Positions 35,218 through 44,195 of a stretch of 64,000 nt of DNA are shown here, in pieces. The notes under the pieces are model-generated. The model had not been told where the DNA came from. It saw only the letters and a program-made list of their open reading frames with translations, and made no database searches. The translations under genes and the position numbers were made by a program. Position 1 is the first letter of the stretch; each line of letters starts with the position of its first letter. This DNA comes from Candidatus Eremiobacteraceae bacterium (GTDB taxonomy: Bacteria > Vulcanimicrobiota > Vulcanimicrobiia > Eremiobacterales > Eremiobacteraceae), in contig DATCBN010000103.1 in the NCBI GenBank assembly GCA_036511855.1, forward strand, positions 1-64,000, written 5' to 3'.

Positions 35218-36231
35218 ATGCATGTTGAAATGACAGCAACGTATCGTGCGGTGATGTTGACGAAGCCGGGTGGCCCCGAAGTTCTGCAGTGCGTTGAGCT
35301 GCCCGTCGAGCAACCCGGTTTGGGGCAATTGCGAGTCCGCGTACTGGCTGCCGGCGTAGGTTCAACCGACCTGCTCATGCTCGCGGGCGGCTACCGGTAC
35401 GCGCCGAAAATGCCGTTCGTCCCCGGCTACGAGATCGCCGGGGTGGTTGATGCCATCGGCGACGGCGTCACTGATTTCAAAGTCGGTCAGCGAGTTGCGG
35501 CGCTTACTGTGCACGGTGGGTACGGCGAGTTGCTCGTGCGCGACGCAGAGCACTTTCTATCGATCCCGGATGAGGTCTCCGATGTGGAAGCGGCGGCGGT
35601 GATCCTGAATTATATCACCGCCTGGCAAATGATCCACCGAGTGGTGAACGTGCTGCCCGGCCAGACCGCGCTTGTAACAGGTGCGGCGGGTGGTGTTGGC
35701 ACGGCGGCTCTTCAATTACTGCGGCTCGCCGGAGCAAAGACCTATGGAGCAGCGTCGCTGAAAAAGCACGATACGGTGCGGAACCTTGGAGCGACACCGA
35801 TCGACTACCGCAAAGGGTCGCTTGATGTTCTCACTCGCGCCCTTGAGCCGCAGGGCGTTGACTATGTATTCGACGCCGTCGGCGGTGCCAACATCGGCCT
35901 GTGCATCGGCGCCGCACGCCGTGGCGGGACCGTCGTAAGCTATGGATTCCTATCCGTCGCCGGTACGCTTGCCACACTCGCCATGTTCGTCAATCTCTTC
36001 GTCGGCGCACGTCTGCGTGGACGGCGTGGCGAGTTCTACGGAATCACGCTGCTCTATCGAAAGGACCCAAAGCCCCTGCGTGAAGATCTGCCGAAGATCT
36101 TCGCCCTTGTCGCCGAAAAGAAAATCGACCCCATGATTAGCGCTACGTTCCCACTCCTCGACGCGAGAAAAGCCATCGAGCTATTAGCGACGGGTACCGT
36201 AGAAGGCAAAATCGTCCTCACGAACAATTGA
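35218..36231 (+). CDS. Zinc-less medium-chain reductase (quinone oxidoreductase-like)
   Basis: The 337-residue protein has the MDR layout: a GroES-like N-terminal domain with PGYEIAGVVDAIGDGV, and a Rossmann part with TGAAGGVGTAALQLLRLAGA. The catalytic and structural zinc ligands of alcohol dehydrogenases are absent, so it is of the NADPH:quinone/enone reductase type. A C-terminal segment, FVNLFVGARLRGRRGEFYGI, is longer and more hydrophobic than usual. The start may be ATG 35218 or ATG 35230, both after GGGAG. Confidence 0.87.
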   Translation: MHVEMTATYRAVMLTKPGGPEVLQCVELPVEQPGLGQLRVRVLAAGVGSTDLLMLAGGYRYAPKMPFVPGYEIAGVVDAIGDGVTDFKVGQRVAALTVHGGYGELLVRDAEHFLSIPDEVSDVEAAAVILNYITAWQMIHRVVNVLPGQTALVTGAAGGVGTAALQLLRLAGAKTYGAASLKKHDTVRNLGATPIDYRKGSLDVLTRALEPQGVDYVFDAVGGANIGLCIGAARRGGTVVSYGFLSVAGTLATLAMFVNLFVGARLRGRRGEFYGITLLYRKDPKPLREDLPKIFALVAEKKIDPMISATFPLLDARKAIELLATGTVEGKIVLTNN

Positions 36232-36330
36232 CTTGCGATATCGTCCGCGGAACAGCTTGACGGCGGTTCAGAACGTACCCGCTCAAGCGCAGGCTAGGCA
36301 ACCTATCCGAGAACGATCTACGGGCGACGA

Positions 36331-36903
36331 ATGCGGGGGAAGATGGCAAACGTATTCGACTATTTGACTGTCCTCATTTCCATTGTCTTGGGACTAGGAA
36401 TAGCGCATTTGCTGGGAGGAATCGCGCGATCCGTCTCCCGGCGTTCGACTACCTTATTTTATTGGCCAACCCTCGTTTGGGCCTTTGTGCTGCTTATCAT
36501 TATCGTTCAAGTTTGGTGGGTCGACTTTTCTCTGAGCAGGCAAACGCAGTGGACACTGCCGGGTTTCGCATCGACGCTGCTGATTCCGGCCACGCTCTAC
36601 TTCATGGCGTTTCTCATTCTTCCTGAATCCAGCGACATGCGAGAGGCATATTTTGAAAATCGCGTTTGGTTTTTCAGCCTGCTCATAGCGGTTCCGCTTT
36701 TTGGCTCGCTACAACAGATCTTGGTTGAGGGTCACGTTCACAAAGATATCGATACATTGGCGAAAGTAGTAGGTCTGGCCCTAACGGTGAGCGCGATATG
36801 TTTCCGGTCGGAAAGAGCGCAAAAGGTCTTCGCGGTAGTCGGCATCGTATTTGTTGTCCTCTACGTATGGGGGCTTTTCTTTCACTTGCCTCCCCCTGCG
36901 TAG
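36331..36903 (+). CDS. Six-helix membrane protein, function unknown
   Basis: The 190-residue protein begins MANVFDYLTVLISIVLGLG after four possible leader residues and has six hydrophobic helices. Conserved-looking features are GIAHLLGG in the first helix and VWWVDFSL between helices two and three. I know similar small membrane proteins as hypothetical families only. ATG 36331 and ATG 36343 are both possible starts. Confidence 0.6.
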   Translation: MRGKMANVFDYLTVLISIVLGLGIAHLLGGIARSVSRRSTTLFYWPTLVWAFVLLIIIVQVWWVDFSLSRQTQWTLPGFASTLLIPATLYFMAFLILPESSDMREAYFENRVWFFSLLIAVPLFGSLQQILVEGHVHKDIDTLAKVVGLALTVSAICFRSERAQKVFAVVGIVFVVLYVWGLFFHLPPPA

Positions 36904-37204
36904 CTAAACTCTGTGCTTACATTGAGACTATAAGATCAAACACGGAACGACAAAATAGTCGCATGAGAGGCTCGATGCCGCGGCGCATTGACTCATCAAG
37001 TCGATGCAAGTCAATGCGATTACCAACCAACGCGACAAAAACGTCAATCGCTCTCCGCCACAGATAAGGTGGTTCGGCGGCCCGCGCGGCGTGCCGGATC
37101 GCCGAGCTGCTTTAATCGCGCAACGTACGCGAGCTGGCGGGAATGGAAGCGAACTTGAGTCAATGCTCCGGTCGACATAGCGAATCCGTCAGGGAGATTC
37201 TCGA
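36904..37204. other. Intergenic stretch, no gene recognised
   Basis: I see no supported gene, RNA or clear terminator. GGGAGATTCTCGA just before 37205 includes the ribosome site of the next gene. Confidence 0.4.
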
Positions 37205-37978
37205 GTGAAGGTCATCAAGAAATATAAGCCGGGTGAGATATGCTGGACCGATCTAGGTACGCCGGACTTCGCCGGGGCGAAAAAATTTTATCGGGCCATC
37301 TTTGCCTGGACAGCGAAAGACCTTCCGATGGGCCCCGACTTCGAATATTCGATGATGCGCGTCAAAGGCAAAAACGTGTGCTTGCTCTACGCTATGTCCG
37401 AAGATCAGCGCAAGGCCAAGGTCCCCCCAGCGTGGCTTCCATACGTTTCGGTTGCGAGCGTCGCCGCGACCGTGAAAAAGGCGCGCGCCGCCGGCGGCAA
37501 GATCATCATGAAACCAATGAAAGTCAAGGAAGGAAGCATGGCGATCATCCAAGATCCAACGGGTGCCGCTATTGGGCTTTGGCAAGCTGGATCGCATTTG
37601 GGCGCGACGATAGGCGATACGCCTGGCGCCGTTTGTTGGCAGGACTTGAATACGCCGAAACCCGGCGTTGCCGCCAAATTCTATGAAAAGGTCTTCGGCT
37701 GGAAGTGGGCGACGAAAGATTATGGTGGGAACGAGTACACTACGTTCATGCTCGGCAAGCAGGCTGAATGCGGCATGTGGCCCGCTCCGAATAAGAAATT
37801 GCCACCGAGTTGGGTCACGCATTGGCAGGTGGCCGATTGCGCGAAAACCGTCGCGAAAGTCAAGCGGCTTGGCGGGCGAGTAGTGATGGGTACTACCGCG
37901 GTGCCGGGTATTTGCCGCTTCGCTGTACTGAAAGACCCGAAGGGCGCGGTATTTGGAATCTTAGAACCCGAACCATAA
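37205..37978 (+). CDS. VOC-family protein with two glyoxalase-type modules
   Basis: The 257-residue protein holds two vicinal-oxygen-chelate domains in tandem. The first has PGEICWTDLGTPDFAGAKKFY and ends IQDPTGAAIGLWQ; the second has PGAVCWQDLNTPKPGVAAKFY and ends LKDPKGAVFGILEPEP. This is the pattern of the large hydroxylase-like VOC group. Few acidic or His metal ligands are obvious, so enzymatic activity is uncertain. The start is GTG 37205 with GGGAG ten bases upstream. Confidence 0.88.
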   Translation: MKVIKKYKPGEICWTDLGTPDFAGAKKFYRAIFAWTAKDLPMGPDFEYSMMRVKGKNVCLLYAMSEDQRKAKVPPAWLPYVSVASVAATVKKARAAGGKIIMKPMKVKEGSMAIIQDPTGAAIGLWQAGSHLGATIGDTPGAVCWQDLNTPKPGVAAKFYEKVFGWKWATKDYGGNEYTTFMLGKQAECGMWPAPNKKLPPSWVTHWQVADCAKTVAKVKRLGGRVVMGTTAVPGICRFAVLKDPKGAVFGILEPEP

Positions 37979-38073
37979 CATGGCGGGCTCATGCGATGTC
38001 CGAATCCACTTATTTTTTTGGCGGAATGTAAAATTTTCCGACGCCTCGGCGGCGGCAGCCGACGCCGGCAGCA

Positions 38074-38646
38074 TCACGCGCTGGTCGACCGGGGCGCATA
38101 GCGCAACTGCACCACGCCGCTTGCGAACGTGTGGACGCCCAGGTGCTTCAAGTCGAGCTGCCGTGGAAGGTCGAGCAAGAACGGCTTGCCGGCCCCGACC
38201 GCCACTGGGTGGATGTACGCGTGAATCTCGTCGACGAGCCCGGCCGCGATAAGCGTTGAGGCAAGCCCCGGACCCCCGACGATCATATCGCTACCCTTTC
38301 CAGACTTCAACAGTCTCACGCTCTCCACGCCATTGTCGCGCACAAGACGGGCGCCATGATCGACCGACTGCAAGGAGCGGGAGAAGACGATGTGCTCGCC
38401 GGTGTTCCAGTAGCGCGCGAATTCTTTCATCTCGGGAGTGCACGCCGGATCGGCTTCGGCGGTCGGCCAATAGCCGGACATCGTCTCCCACAGGCGGCGC
38501 CCGTACAAGTGCGTGGTCATGACCGCATACAGGTCTGTGAAATGCTTGAACAGCTCGCCGTCGGGCGTCGTCCACTCGAAGCTGCCGTCTGGGCTTTCGA
38601 CATAGCAATCGAGCGAAGTGTTCATCGGATAGATCAGTTTGCGCAT
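38074..38646 (-). CDS. Dihydrofolate-reductase-like (RibD C-terminal domain) protein
   Basis: The 190-residue protein has the RibD-C/DHFR-like fold: MRKLIYPMNTSLDCYVESPDG at the start, TTHLYGRRLWETM, IVFSRSLQSVDHGA, KGSDMIVGGPGLASTLIAAGLVDE and AVGAGKPFLLD. Members are NADPH-dependent reductases of mostly unknown substrate; true DHFR activity is unlikely. GGGAGAG lies before the ATG. The frame is open upstream to 39297, but that part is Arg/Gly-rich and lies over the next gene in another frame. Confidence 0.88.
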   Translation of the reverse strand: MRKLIYPMNTSLDCYVESPDGSFEWTTPDGELFKHFTDLYAVMTTHLYGRRLWETMSGYWPTAEADPACTPEMKEFARYWNTGEHIVFSRSLQSVDHGARLVRDNGVESVRLLKSGKGSDMIVGGPGLASTLIAAGLVDEIHAYIHPVAVGAGKPFLLDLPRQLDLKHLGVHTFASGVVQLRYAPRSTSA

Positions 38647-38711
38647 CTGGCTCTCCCGGTGCCGGTCGGATGGTCCGATTGCGTCGTCGGCTTTATCGGC
38701 GACGCCGCGGC

Positions 38712-39287
38712 TTACTCCAGAGCCGCGGGCGCCGTGACTATCGCCGCCGCCATTGCGATTTTGTGATCCTGGTTCCAGGGCGGCCCGATGGCCCTCCGCA
38801 CCTGGAGGAAGTGAGCGTCGAGGTTTTCTACATGCAGCGCCTGGTGCGCCGCACCCAATACGCTCTTCGCGTCGAACCAGTGGACGGGCCAACCACGTGC
38901 CTCGGCCGCGGAGGCCAAGGCCTTGCGGTACATCACCCAGTCGGCATTGTTCTGCGCATAATAATCCGTGATTCGCTCGGCGATCGTGGGTGGAAGCGGT
39001 GGGCACTTGCGAAGGGCGACACCAAGCACACGCGGCACCGCAATAGTGACAGCGTCGAAGGCGAGCGCCGCTTGCCTTTCCGCCGACAGACGCACGCGCT
39101 CTACCAACTCCACCGCCTCGTCGAGCGGGAGCTTTCGGCCCTCGCTGTGGTGCGGAAGCGCCGGCAGGCCGTCGTCCACAAGTTCCACCCGGCGGCGGTC
39201 GAGGAGCGTACCATCGCGTGCCACCGTCACCATCACGGCCCAACCGCCATGATCTGATACTCCGATGATGCCGCCGTTCTTCGACAT
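38712..39287 (-). CDS. Conserved hypothetical protein
   Basis: The 191-residue soluble protein has no domain I can name, but its composition and motif density suggest a conserved family: GGIIGVSDHGGWAVMVTV at the start, VELVDDGLPALPHHSEG, CPPLPPTIAERITDYYAQN, and ADWVMYRKALASAAEARGW with HWFDAKSV. An actin-like or RNase H-like N-terminal strand pair (GVSDHGG, TLLDRRRVEL) is possible. It lies 65 bp upstream of the DHFR-like gene on the same strand and may form an operon with it. Confidence 0.7.
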   Translation of the reverse strand: MSKNGGIIGVSDHGGWAVMVTVARDGTLLDRRRVELVDDGLPALPHHSEGRKLPLDEAVELVERVRLSAERQAALAFDAVTIAVPRVLGVALRKCPPLPPTIAERITDYYAQNNADWVMYRKALASAAEARGWPVHWFDAKSVLGAAHQALHVENLDAHFLQVRRAIGPPWNQDHKIAMAAAIVTAPAALE

Positions 39288-39818
39288 GATGTCCCAAGGG
39301 TCGATTCCATGTGGTTCATTCTCCTTCTTCCTCCCACGCTTTAACGCTTCGGAGCGTTAGGCGGCCAACCGGGGGGCGTACGAATTTTTTCCGAACTGTT
39401 GCCCTAGATTTTTAATGCGGCTGAAGGATCGCATCCGTCGGCTAGAATTTTGAGAGTGTATTGGCGGCTTCCATATTGACAGCACAACTGGCGTCGAAAA
39501 TCAGCGACGCGAGATCATCGAATCTGGAGTGACCTCGGTCGCGAAGGAGTTATTGCCGCTTCATAGCGAGACTGATGTCAAGGAATTCATCCAAAGACAT
39601 CTTTACGGGGGTATAGTCTTTCCGGGCGGCCGAAATCTCTAACATATATCCCAGTGACATTGTGAAATCGCTATTCGTAGTTAGTTGAACTCGGAGCGAA
39701 TCACAAATAGGTCAGAGTCACGTCGAGCACTACACGCTCACTTAAGGGCTGACGTGCACGTCGACTGAATCCATATGAGTTAGTATTAGCGTGGCTTTCC
39801 CGTGACAGAGGTAGCGCC
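39288..39818. other. Intergenic stretch before the TPR-LuxR regulator
   Basis: About 530 bases without a supported gene. A small imperfect palindrome, AACGCTTCGGAGCGTTAGG at 39342-39360, could be a weak terminator for DNA on its left. I see no tRNA or repeat. Confidence 0.4.
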
Positions 39819-41588
39819 GTGTCTCTGTCCAAACAAGCAGGCGTGTCGAAGTTGGGTGCCGAGTACAAGTTGGAGCAGCGCCGACACGCTGCGGCAGATG
39901 GCCTGTGCCATACGTGCTGCGCCGTCAAGGTTGCCCCGGGCCGATCCACATGTCCGAAATGTTCGGCAGACGCTTCCGCGCGCACCGTACGACGACGACG
40001 TGCAATTCGAACAAATATCGAGATGCAACGTGGCGCCTTGGCGCAGGAAACGCTTGGTGATGCTTATTCTTCAGACGGCGACTACCGCGCAGCTCTGAAG
40101 AGCTATCAACGGGCCTTCGATCTCTCCGCAGGCGACCTCTCGGCTCACGCGCGGCTCGCGGTCAAGGTCGGCGACACCGCGTTCCATCGCGGAATCGCGA
40201 CCGACGCCGACGCTCTGTTCAATTCTCTTCTCGAAAAGACTGTGCCGGTGCCGGGCACGGGGGCAAGCGTCGCCCACCTGCACATGCAGCAGATTCGGAC
40301 CCTCTGGTCAAGCGCGCGAACTGCCGACATCGTGCCAATTTCCAAACGTCTGCTCGATTTCGCAACCGCGTCCAACAACGTCGAGCTGATCCTAGCGACC
40401 CGGCTGTCGTTGGCGATGATTCTTCACTTGTTGTCTCGGTACGATGAAGCGGAGCGCTACCTGCACGCCATCGACGTACACGCCTTGCCCCCAGATCCCA
40501 AAGTGATCTCCAAGTACCACCGGGTGTGCGCATTGGTGTACGCAGCCTCGGGCAACGCCGAGATGGCGTCCGACAGTTTCGCAAAAGCGCTCCGTTACGC
40601 CGAGCAAGATCAAGATCCGTACGCGTATCCAAGCACGCTCCACTCGCACGCTGTGTCCGCAAGTATGCTCGGCCACACCGAACTCGCCGCCAGCTTGTCT
40701 CTGCAGGCGGTGAGCGCCGCGCGCGATCGGAATCTCGGGTGGCTCGTTGCCTGTTTTTCGCTCGAATACGCACGAGTGCTCAGCCGCCAGGGTAACCGGC
40801 ATCTGGCCCATGCCTACGTTAACCAAGCGGCAACGTTTGACAACCCTCCGCCGGTCTTACTCGAATCTTTGGCTGAAATCGGAATACCGATCGCCATTGA
40901 GTGCAACGACCCTTATCTTCTCAGCCAGTGCGCGAACGAGGACGCCCTGACGTTCGCGTTTAGGTCGAGCGAACCGCAGCGCCTCGGTCCCGTAGCCTCC
41001 TCATTCGCCCGCTACTTCCATCGAACGAGGCAGCCGCAAAAGGCGCAAGACGTACTTGCAAAAGCTCTCGAGTATGTGAAGAACGCTGATGAAGCTTGCG
41101 ACCTGCCGCTTGCGGTCGCGCAATTCGGCGACAGTCGCTACTTTGAGCCGGCACGCGAGGTCCTGCGGACCCGAACGCTACTGCCGAACTCCGACGTGGC
41201 CAGCGCGCACTTGCACTATTTTGACGCCTTTGTCTATGACCGCGAAGGCGACGCTGAAGGGTGCATTCGCGAGGCAACGATGGCTGGCACGTTGTTTCGA
41301 AAGCTCCGATGGACGAGTTACGAGCTGGCCGCGACCCTGCTCGGCGCCTCCGCCCATCGCACCCGTAGCGCGGCCGATGGATTGGCGGGTCCGGCAGCGT
41401 CGATCCCCTCGGAGCTGACCCTTCGAGAGCAAAGCGTCGCCCAGCTGGCGATCGTCGGACTGTCGAATCGCGAGATCGGCGAAAGACTTTCGATCTCGGT
41501 GCGGACGGTCGAGTGTCATATGACTTCGATCTTACGCCGCATGGGAATACGGTCTCGTCACCAACTCCTTGAATCGGTACACAGGTAG
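39819..41588 (+). CDS. TPR-containing LuxR-type regulator with N-terminal zinc-ribbon-like motif
   Basis: The 589-residue protein has three parts. Near the N-terminus CHTCCAV and CPKC form a possible four-Cys zinc ribbon. A long central region of TPR-like helices follows (ALKSYQRAFDLSAGD, ASDSFAKALRYAEQD). The C-terminal LuxR helix-turn-helix reads LTLREQSVAQLAIVGLSN, IGERLSISVRTVECHMTSILRRMG. There is no ATPase domain, unlike MalT/LAL regulators. The start is GTG 39819 with AGAGG nine bases before. It lies upstream of three same-strand lipoprotein genes and may regulate them. Confidence 0.85.
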   Translation: MSLSKQAGVSKLGAEYKLEQRRHAAADGLCHTCCAVKVAPGRSTCPKCSADASARTVRRRRAIRTNIEMQRGALAQETLGDAYSSDGDYRAALKSYQRAFDLSAGDLSAHARLAVKVGDTAFHRGIATDADALFNSLLEKTVPVPGTGASVAHLHMQQIRTLWSSARTADIVPISKRLLDFATASNNVELILATRLSLAMILHLLSRYDEAERYLHAIDVHALPPDPKVISKYHRVCALVYAASGNAEMASDSFAKALRYAEQDQDPYAYPSTLHSHAVSASMLGHTELAASLSLQAVSAARDRNLGWLVACFSLEYARVLSRQGNRHLAHAYVNQAATFDNPPPVLLESLAEIGIPIAIECNDPYLLSQCANEDALTFAFRSSEPQRLGPVASSFARYFHRTRQPQKAQDVLAKALEYVKNADEACDLPLAVAQFGDSRYFEPAREVLRTRTLLPNSDVASAHLHYFDAFVYDREGDAEGCIREATMAGTLFRKLRWTSYELAATLLGASAHRTRSAADGLAGPAASIPSELTLREQSVAQLAIVGLSNREIGERLSISVRTVECHMTSILRRMGIRSRHQLLESVHR

Positions 41589-41779
41589 AGGCGCCAGGGG
41601 TTTCCACGATTGTGATATGTCCCTGGGATTGTTAAAATTCTGGGGCTAGATTCTCTTGGAGGCGACCCACAAAACCTTTGTTCCTACTGCTGATGTCTCG
41701 TTTTCGACTATTCACCAGTTGGAAGATCGATATTTTCCTGGGAGCAGACCAAAGGGAGCAGAAATGGTAGTCTGACTTT

Positions 41780-42886
41780 ATGGCTATGTTTCGCATGATC
41801 CGCGCCGCGCTCGGCGCATCGGCCACGCTAGCGCTGCTAGCGGGCTGCTCCGGCGGCAATTCGTCGGCAGTGTTCTCTCCGGGTGGACCAAGCGTCGGCG
41901 GCCAATCCGCGCAGCGGCAAATCGCGTCCGCCGGTCGCACCGACAACAGTCTGCTCCCCCCGACCATCGCGCGAATCTCGAACGAACCGGTCGCGACGGC
42001 CAGCTTCATCGATCCACGTGCCCTAGGCACGTCGCTGATCTTCGTATCCGACGCGGCCAATGGGGTTATCGACATCTATCCTCTGGCCGGTAAGAACCAG
42101 CAGATGGCCGGCCAAATCACGGGGCTGACGCAGCCTCAGGGCATCACGACCGACAAGAACGGCAACCTTTACGTCGCGAACACCAACAGCTCGAACGTGC
42201 TCGTGTACGCCCCACCCTACACTGGGGCGCCAAAGAGGACGATTAGCGACCCCAACGAGTTTCCGGCTGACGTCGCGGTCTCCAGTACCGGAGTCGTCGC
42301 GATCACGAACATCTGCAATGCTCCGCATTGCCGCCTCAACACCGGCAACGTGAAGATCTACGCGAAAGGTAGCACGAAGAGCTGCGCCACCGTTTCAGAT
42401 TCGTCGTTCAACTTCACGCGCGTCATGTTCGCCGAATTCGACAAGAACGGTGCTCTTTATATCGATGGCATGAACGGCGGCTACCAGTCATCGTTCGGGC
42501 TCGTCACCGGCGGTTGTCAAGCTACGAGCATCACGAACATCGTTCCCATCTATACAGTGGCTTTCCCGGGCGGCATTCAAATCGACAAGGCAGGCAACAT
42601 CGCCTTCTGCGACCAGGGCCGACAACAGGTCGCTACTTTTAGCCCACCGGTGGGCGGTCAATTTGGAAACCCTGTGTCGACAACGCCGCTGACGGGATCG
42701 ACCGCAGCGATTGGCATCGCCATCCTTGCCTCCGGTTTGAATCTTTATGCTGCGGATGCCGGCGGATCCGGACTTGCGGAGAAGTACAACTACCCAGCCG
42801 GTGGTGCGATCAAAAACACCATCGCTGTCGGCGGCCAGCCGATAGGCATCGCGGTGACCCCAGCGCTCTCGAAGGAGAATAACTAA
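41780..42886 (+). CDS. Lipoprotein with NHL/SMP-30-like propeller, paralogue 1
   Basis: The 368-residue protein has a lipoprotein signal (ATLALLAGCSGG, lipid on Cys23) and then NHL-type repeats: LIFVSDAANGVIDIYPLAG, QPQGITTDKNGNLYVANT, FAEFDKNGALYIDG, GGIQIDKAGNIAFCDQG, AIGIAILASGLNLYAADAGG. Such repeats form open propellers that bind ligands or other surface molecules. It is the first of three consecutive paralogues; its stop is immediately followed by the start of the next gene. Confidence 0.85.
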   Translation: MAMFRMIRAALGASATLALLAGCSGGNSSAVFSPGGPSVGGQSAQRQIASAGRTDNSLLPPTIARISNEPVATASFIDPRALGTSLIFVSDAANGVIDIYPLAGKNQQMAGQITGLTQPQGITTDKNGNLYVANTNSSNVLVYAPPYTGAPKRTISDPNEFPADVAVSSTGVVAITNICNAPHCRLNTGNVKIYAKGSTKSCATVSDSSFNFTRVMFAEFDKNGALYIDGMNGGYQSSFGLVTGGCQATSITNIVPIYTVAFPGGIQIDKAGNIAFCDQGRQQVATFSPPVGGQFGNPVSTTPLTGSTAAIGIAILASGLNLYAADAGGSGLAEKYNYPAGGAIKNTIAVGGQPIGIAVTPALSKENN

Positions 42887-43924
42887 ATGCGCCATTCACT
42901 GTTAGCCCCCAACGCCTTGGGCGTTGCGGCGCTCGTAACGTTTCTCGCGGGCTGCTCGGGCATCTCGCAAACCCCGGCATTGAACGGCTCCTCGAGTTCG
43001 CTCGGATACGCGGCTGGACCTCAGGTCATGAGTATGCGAGCAGTTGCGCCAAACACAAGCCACGGCTTCATGCAGTCGATCGACGCGCAAACACACCTGG
43101 TGTACATGTCGAGTTGGGGCACGGCTTCGGTCGTCGATGTCTTGACAATGGACGGCAAGCAGGTCGGCCAGATCACGAACGGCTTAGTAGAACCTGCGGG
43201 CATGTTTGTCGATCAGAATGGCAGCCTCTGGGTCGCAAATGTGTCTGGGGGCGTCGTGGTGTATCCACGCGGCGGTTTGTCTCCGAGCAACACGCTCACG
43301 GATCCGGTCGGTTATCCGGTCGACGTAACGGTGTGCCCAAACGGCACGGCCTATGTGGCAGACTTATACGATCTCAATAACACCAACCACTCGAGCGTCC
43401 AAGTCTACCCACCCGGCAGCACAAAGCCAACGCGCAGCCTCAACTACGCGAGCGACTTTCGAAACCCGTTCTTGACGTGCGATGCCGCGGGCAACGTCTT
43501 TGTGGCGACCCTGGTCGGTCAGTCGGTCGGTGATGGCCGCGTCATCGAATTCCCTCTCGGCAAGCAGGCCGGCGCGAAAGACCTCGGTATCGTGGTGCAG
43601 TCTTCCGCCGGCATCAAGCCGGATAACGCCGGCAACTTGCTGGTCACCGACATCATCGCCGATACGATCACAGAGTACACCGAAGACGGCTCGCCGACCG
43701 GTAAGTCGTTCGCGACCGGTTCAGCGGTGCAAGGCATCGCCGTGACCAGGGGCGGCGGCGGCGTCCTCGGTGCGACGGCCACCATTGATCAGGGGCCCAT
43801 TGGAGTATCCTGGTCCTTCCCCTCGGGCGAGCAGCTGCGAGTGTACAGCTGCTGCTCGCGCATCGGTCCGCCCCTCCAGAACAACTACGACGTCGCGTTC
43901 TACCCCGGCCAACTGGGCATCTGA
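42887..43924 (+). CDS. Lipoprotein with NHL/SMP-30-like propeller, paralogue 2
   Basis: The 345-residue protein has a signal ending VTFLAGCSG. It has the same layout as paralogue 1: LVYMSSWGTASVVDVLTMDG, EPAGMFVDQNGSLWVANV, YPVDVTVCPNGTAYVADL, AGIKPDNAGNLLVTD. The ATG follows the previous stop with no gap, and GAAGGAG lies within the end of paralogue 1, so the two are coupled. Sequence divergence between them is high, which points to old duplication. Confidence 0.85.
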   Translation: MRHSLLAPNALGVAALVTFLAGCSGISQTPALNGSSSSLGYAAGPQVMSMRAVAPNTSHGFMQSIDAQTHLVYMSSWGTASVVDVLTMDGKQVGQITNGLVEPAGMFVDQNGSLWVANVSGGVVVYPRGGLSPSNTLTDPVGYPVDVTVCPNGTAYVADLYDLNNTNHSSVQVYPPGSTKPTRSLNYASDFRNPFLTCDAAGNVFVATLVGQSVGDGRVIEFPLGKQAGAKDLGIVVQSSAGIKPDNAGNLLVTDIIADTITEYTEDGSPTGKSFATGSAVQGIAVTRGGGGVLGATATIDQGPIGVSWSFPSGEQLRVYSCCSRIGPPLQNNYDVAFYPGQLGI

Positions 43925-43953
43925 GATCAGCGGGGCTGGTTTCGAAGAGTCCT

Positions 43954-43987
43954 CGCCGGCGAGCGTTTATCGAGACGCTCGCCGGCG
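43954..43987 (+). terminator. Strong hairpin after lipoprotein paralogue 2
   Basis: CGCCGGCGAGCGT (43954-43966) and ACGCTCGCCGGCG (43975-43987) form a perfect 13-bp stem with an 8-base loop. It follows the stop by 30 bp. The T-tract is poor, so it may work as an attenuator or message-stabilising hairpin between paralogues 2 and 3. Confidence 0.7.
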
Positions 43988-44195
43988 CCGAAGGCACCCG
44001 AGCGTTCACACGGGCCGGAAGTACTACTCACGGCTCCATATCAGGCAGTACTTTAGGCTCAAAGAGTTTTTCAGTATTGGTATGAATCCTGTGGTACATT
44101 TCGGGCCTTTCTAATTCTCGAGAAGAACGCTCGGAACGTTGCATCTAGATCACGACTCGTTACTCATAAACATAAAAGTCGAGGAGAGTATCCAC

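Noticed and set aside
38647-39297. A long N-terminal extension of the DHFR-like protein
   Set aside because: Its composition is Arg/Gly/Pro-rich with no domain and it lies over a convincing gene in another frame; a good ribosome site is present at 38646.
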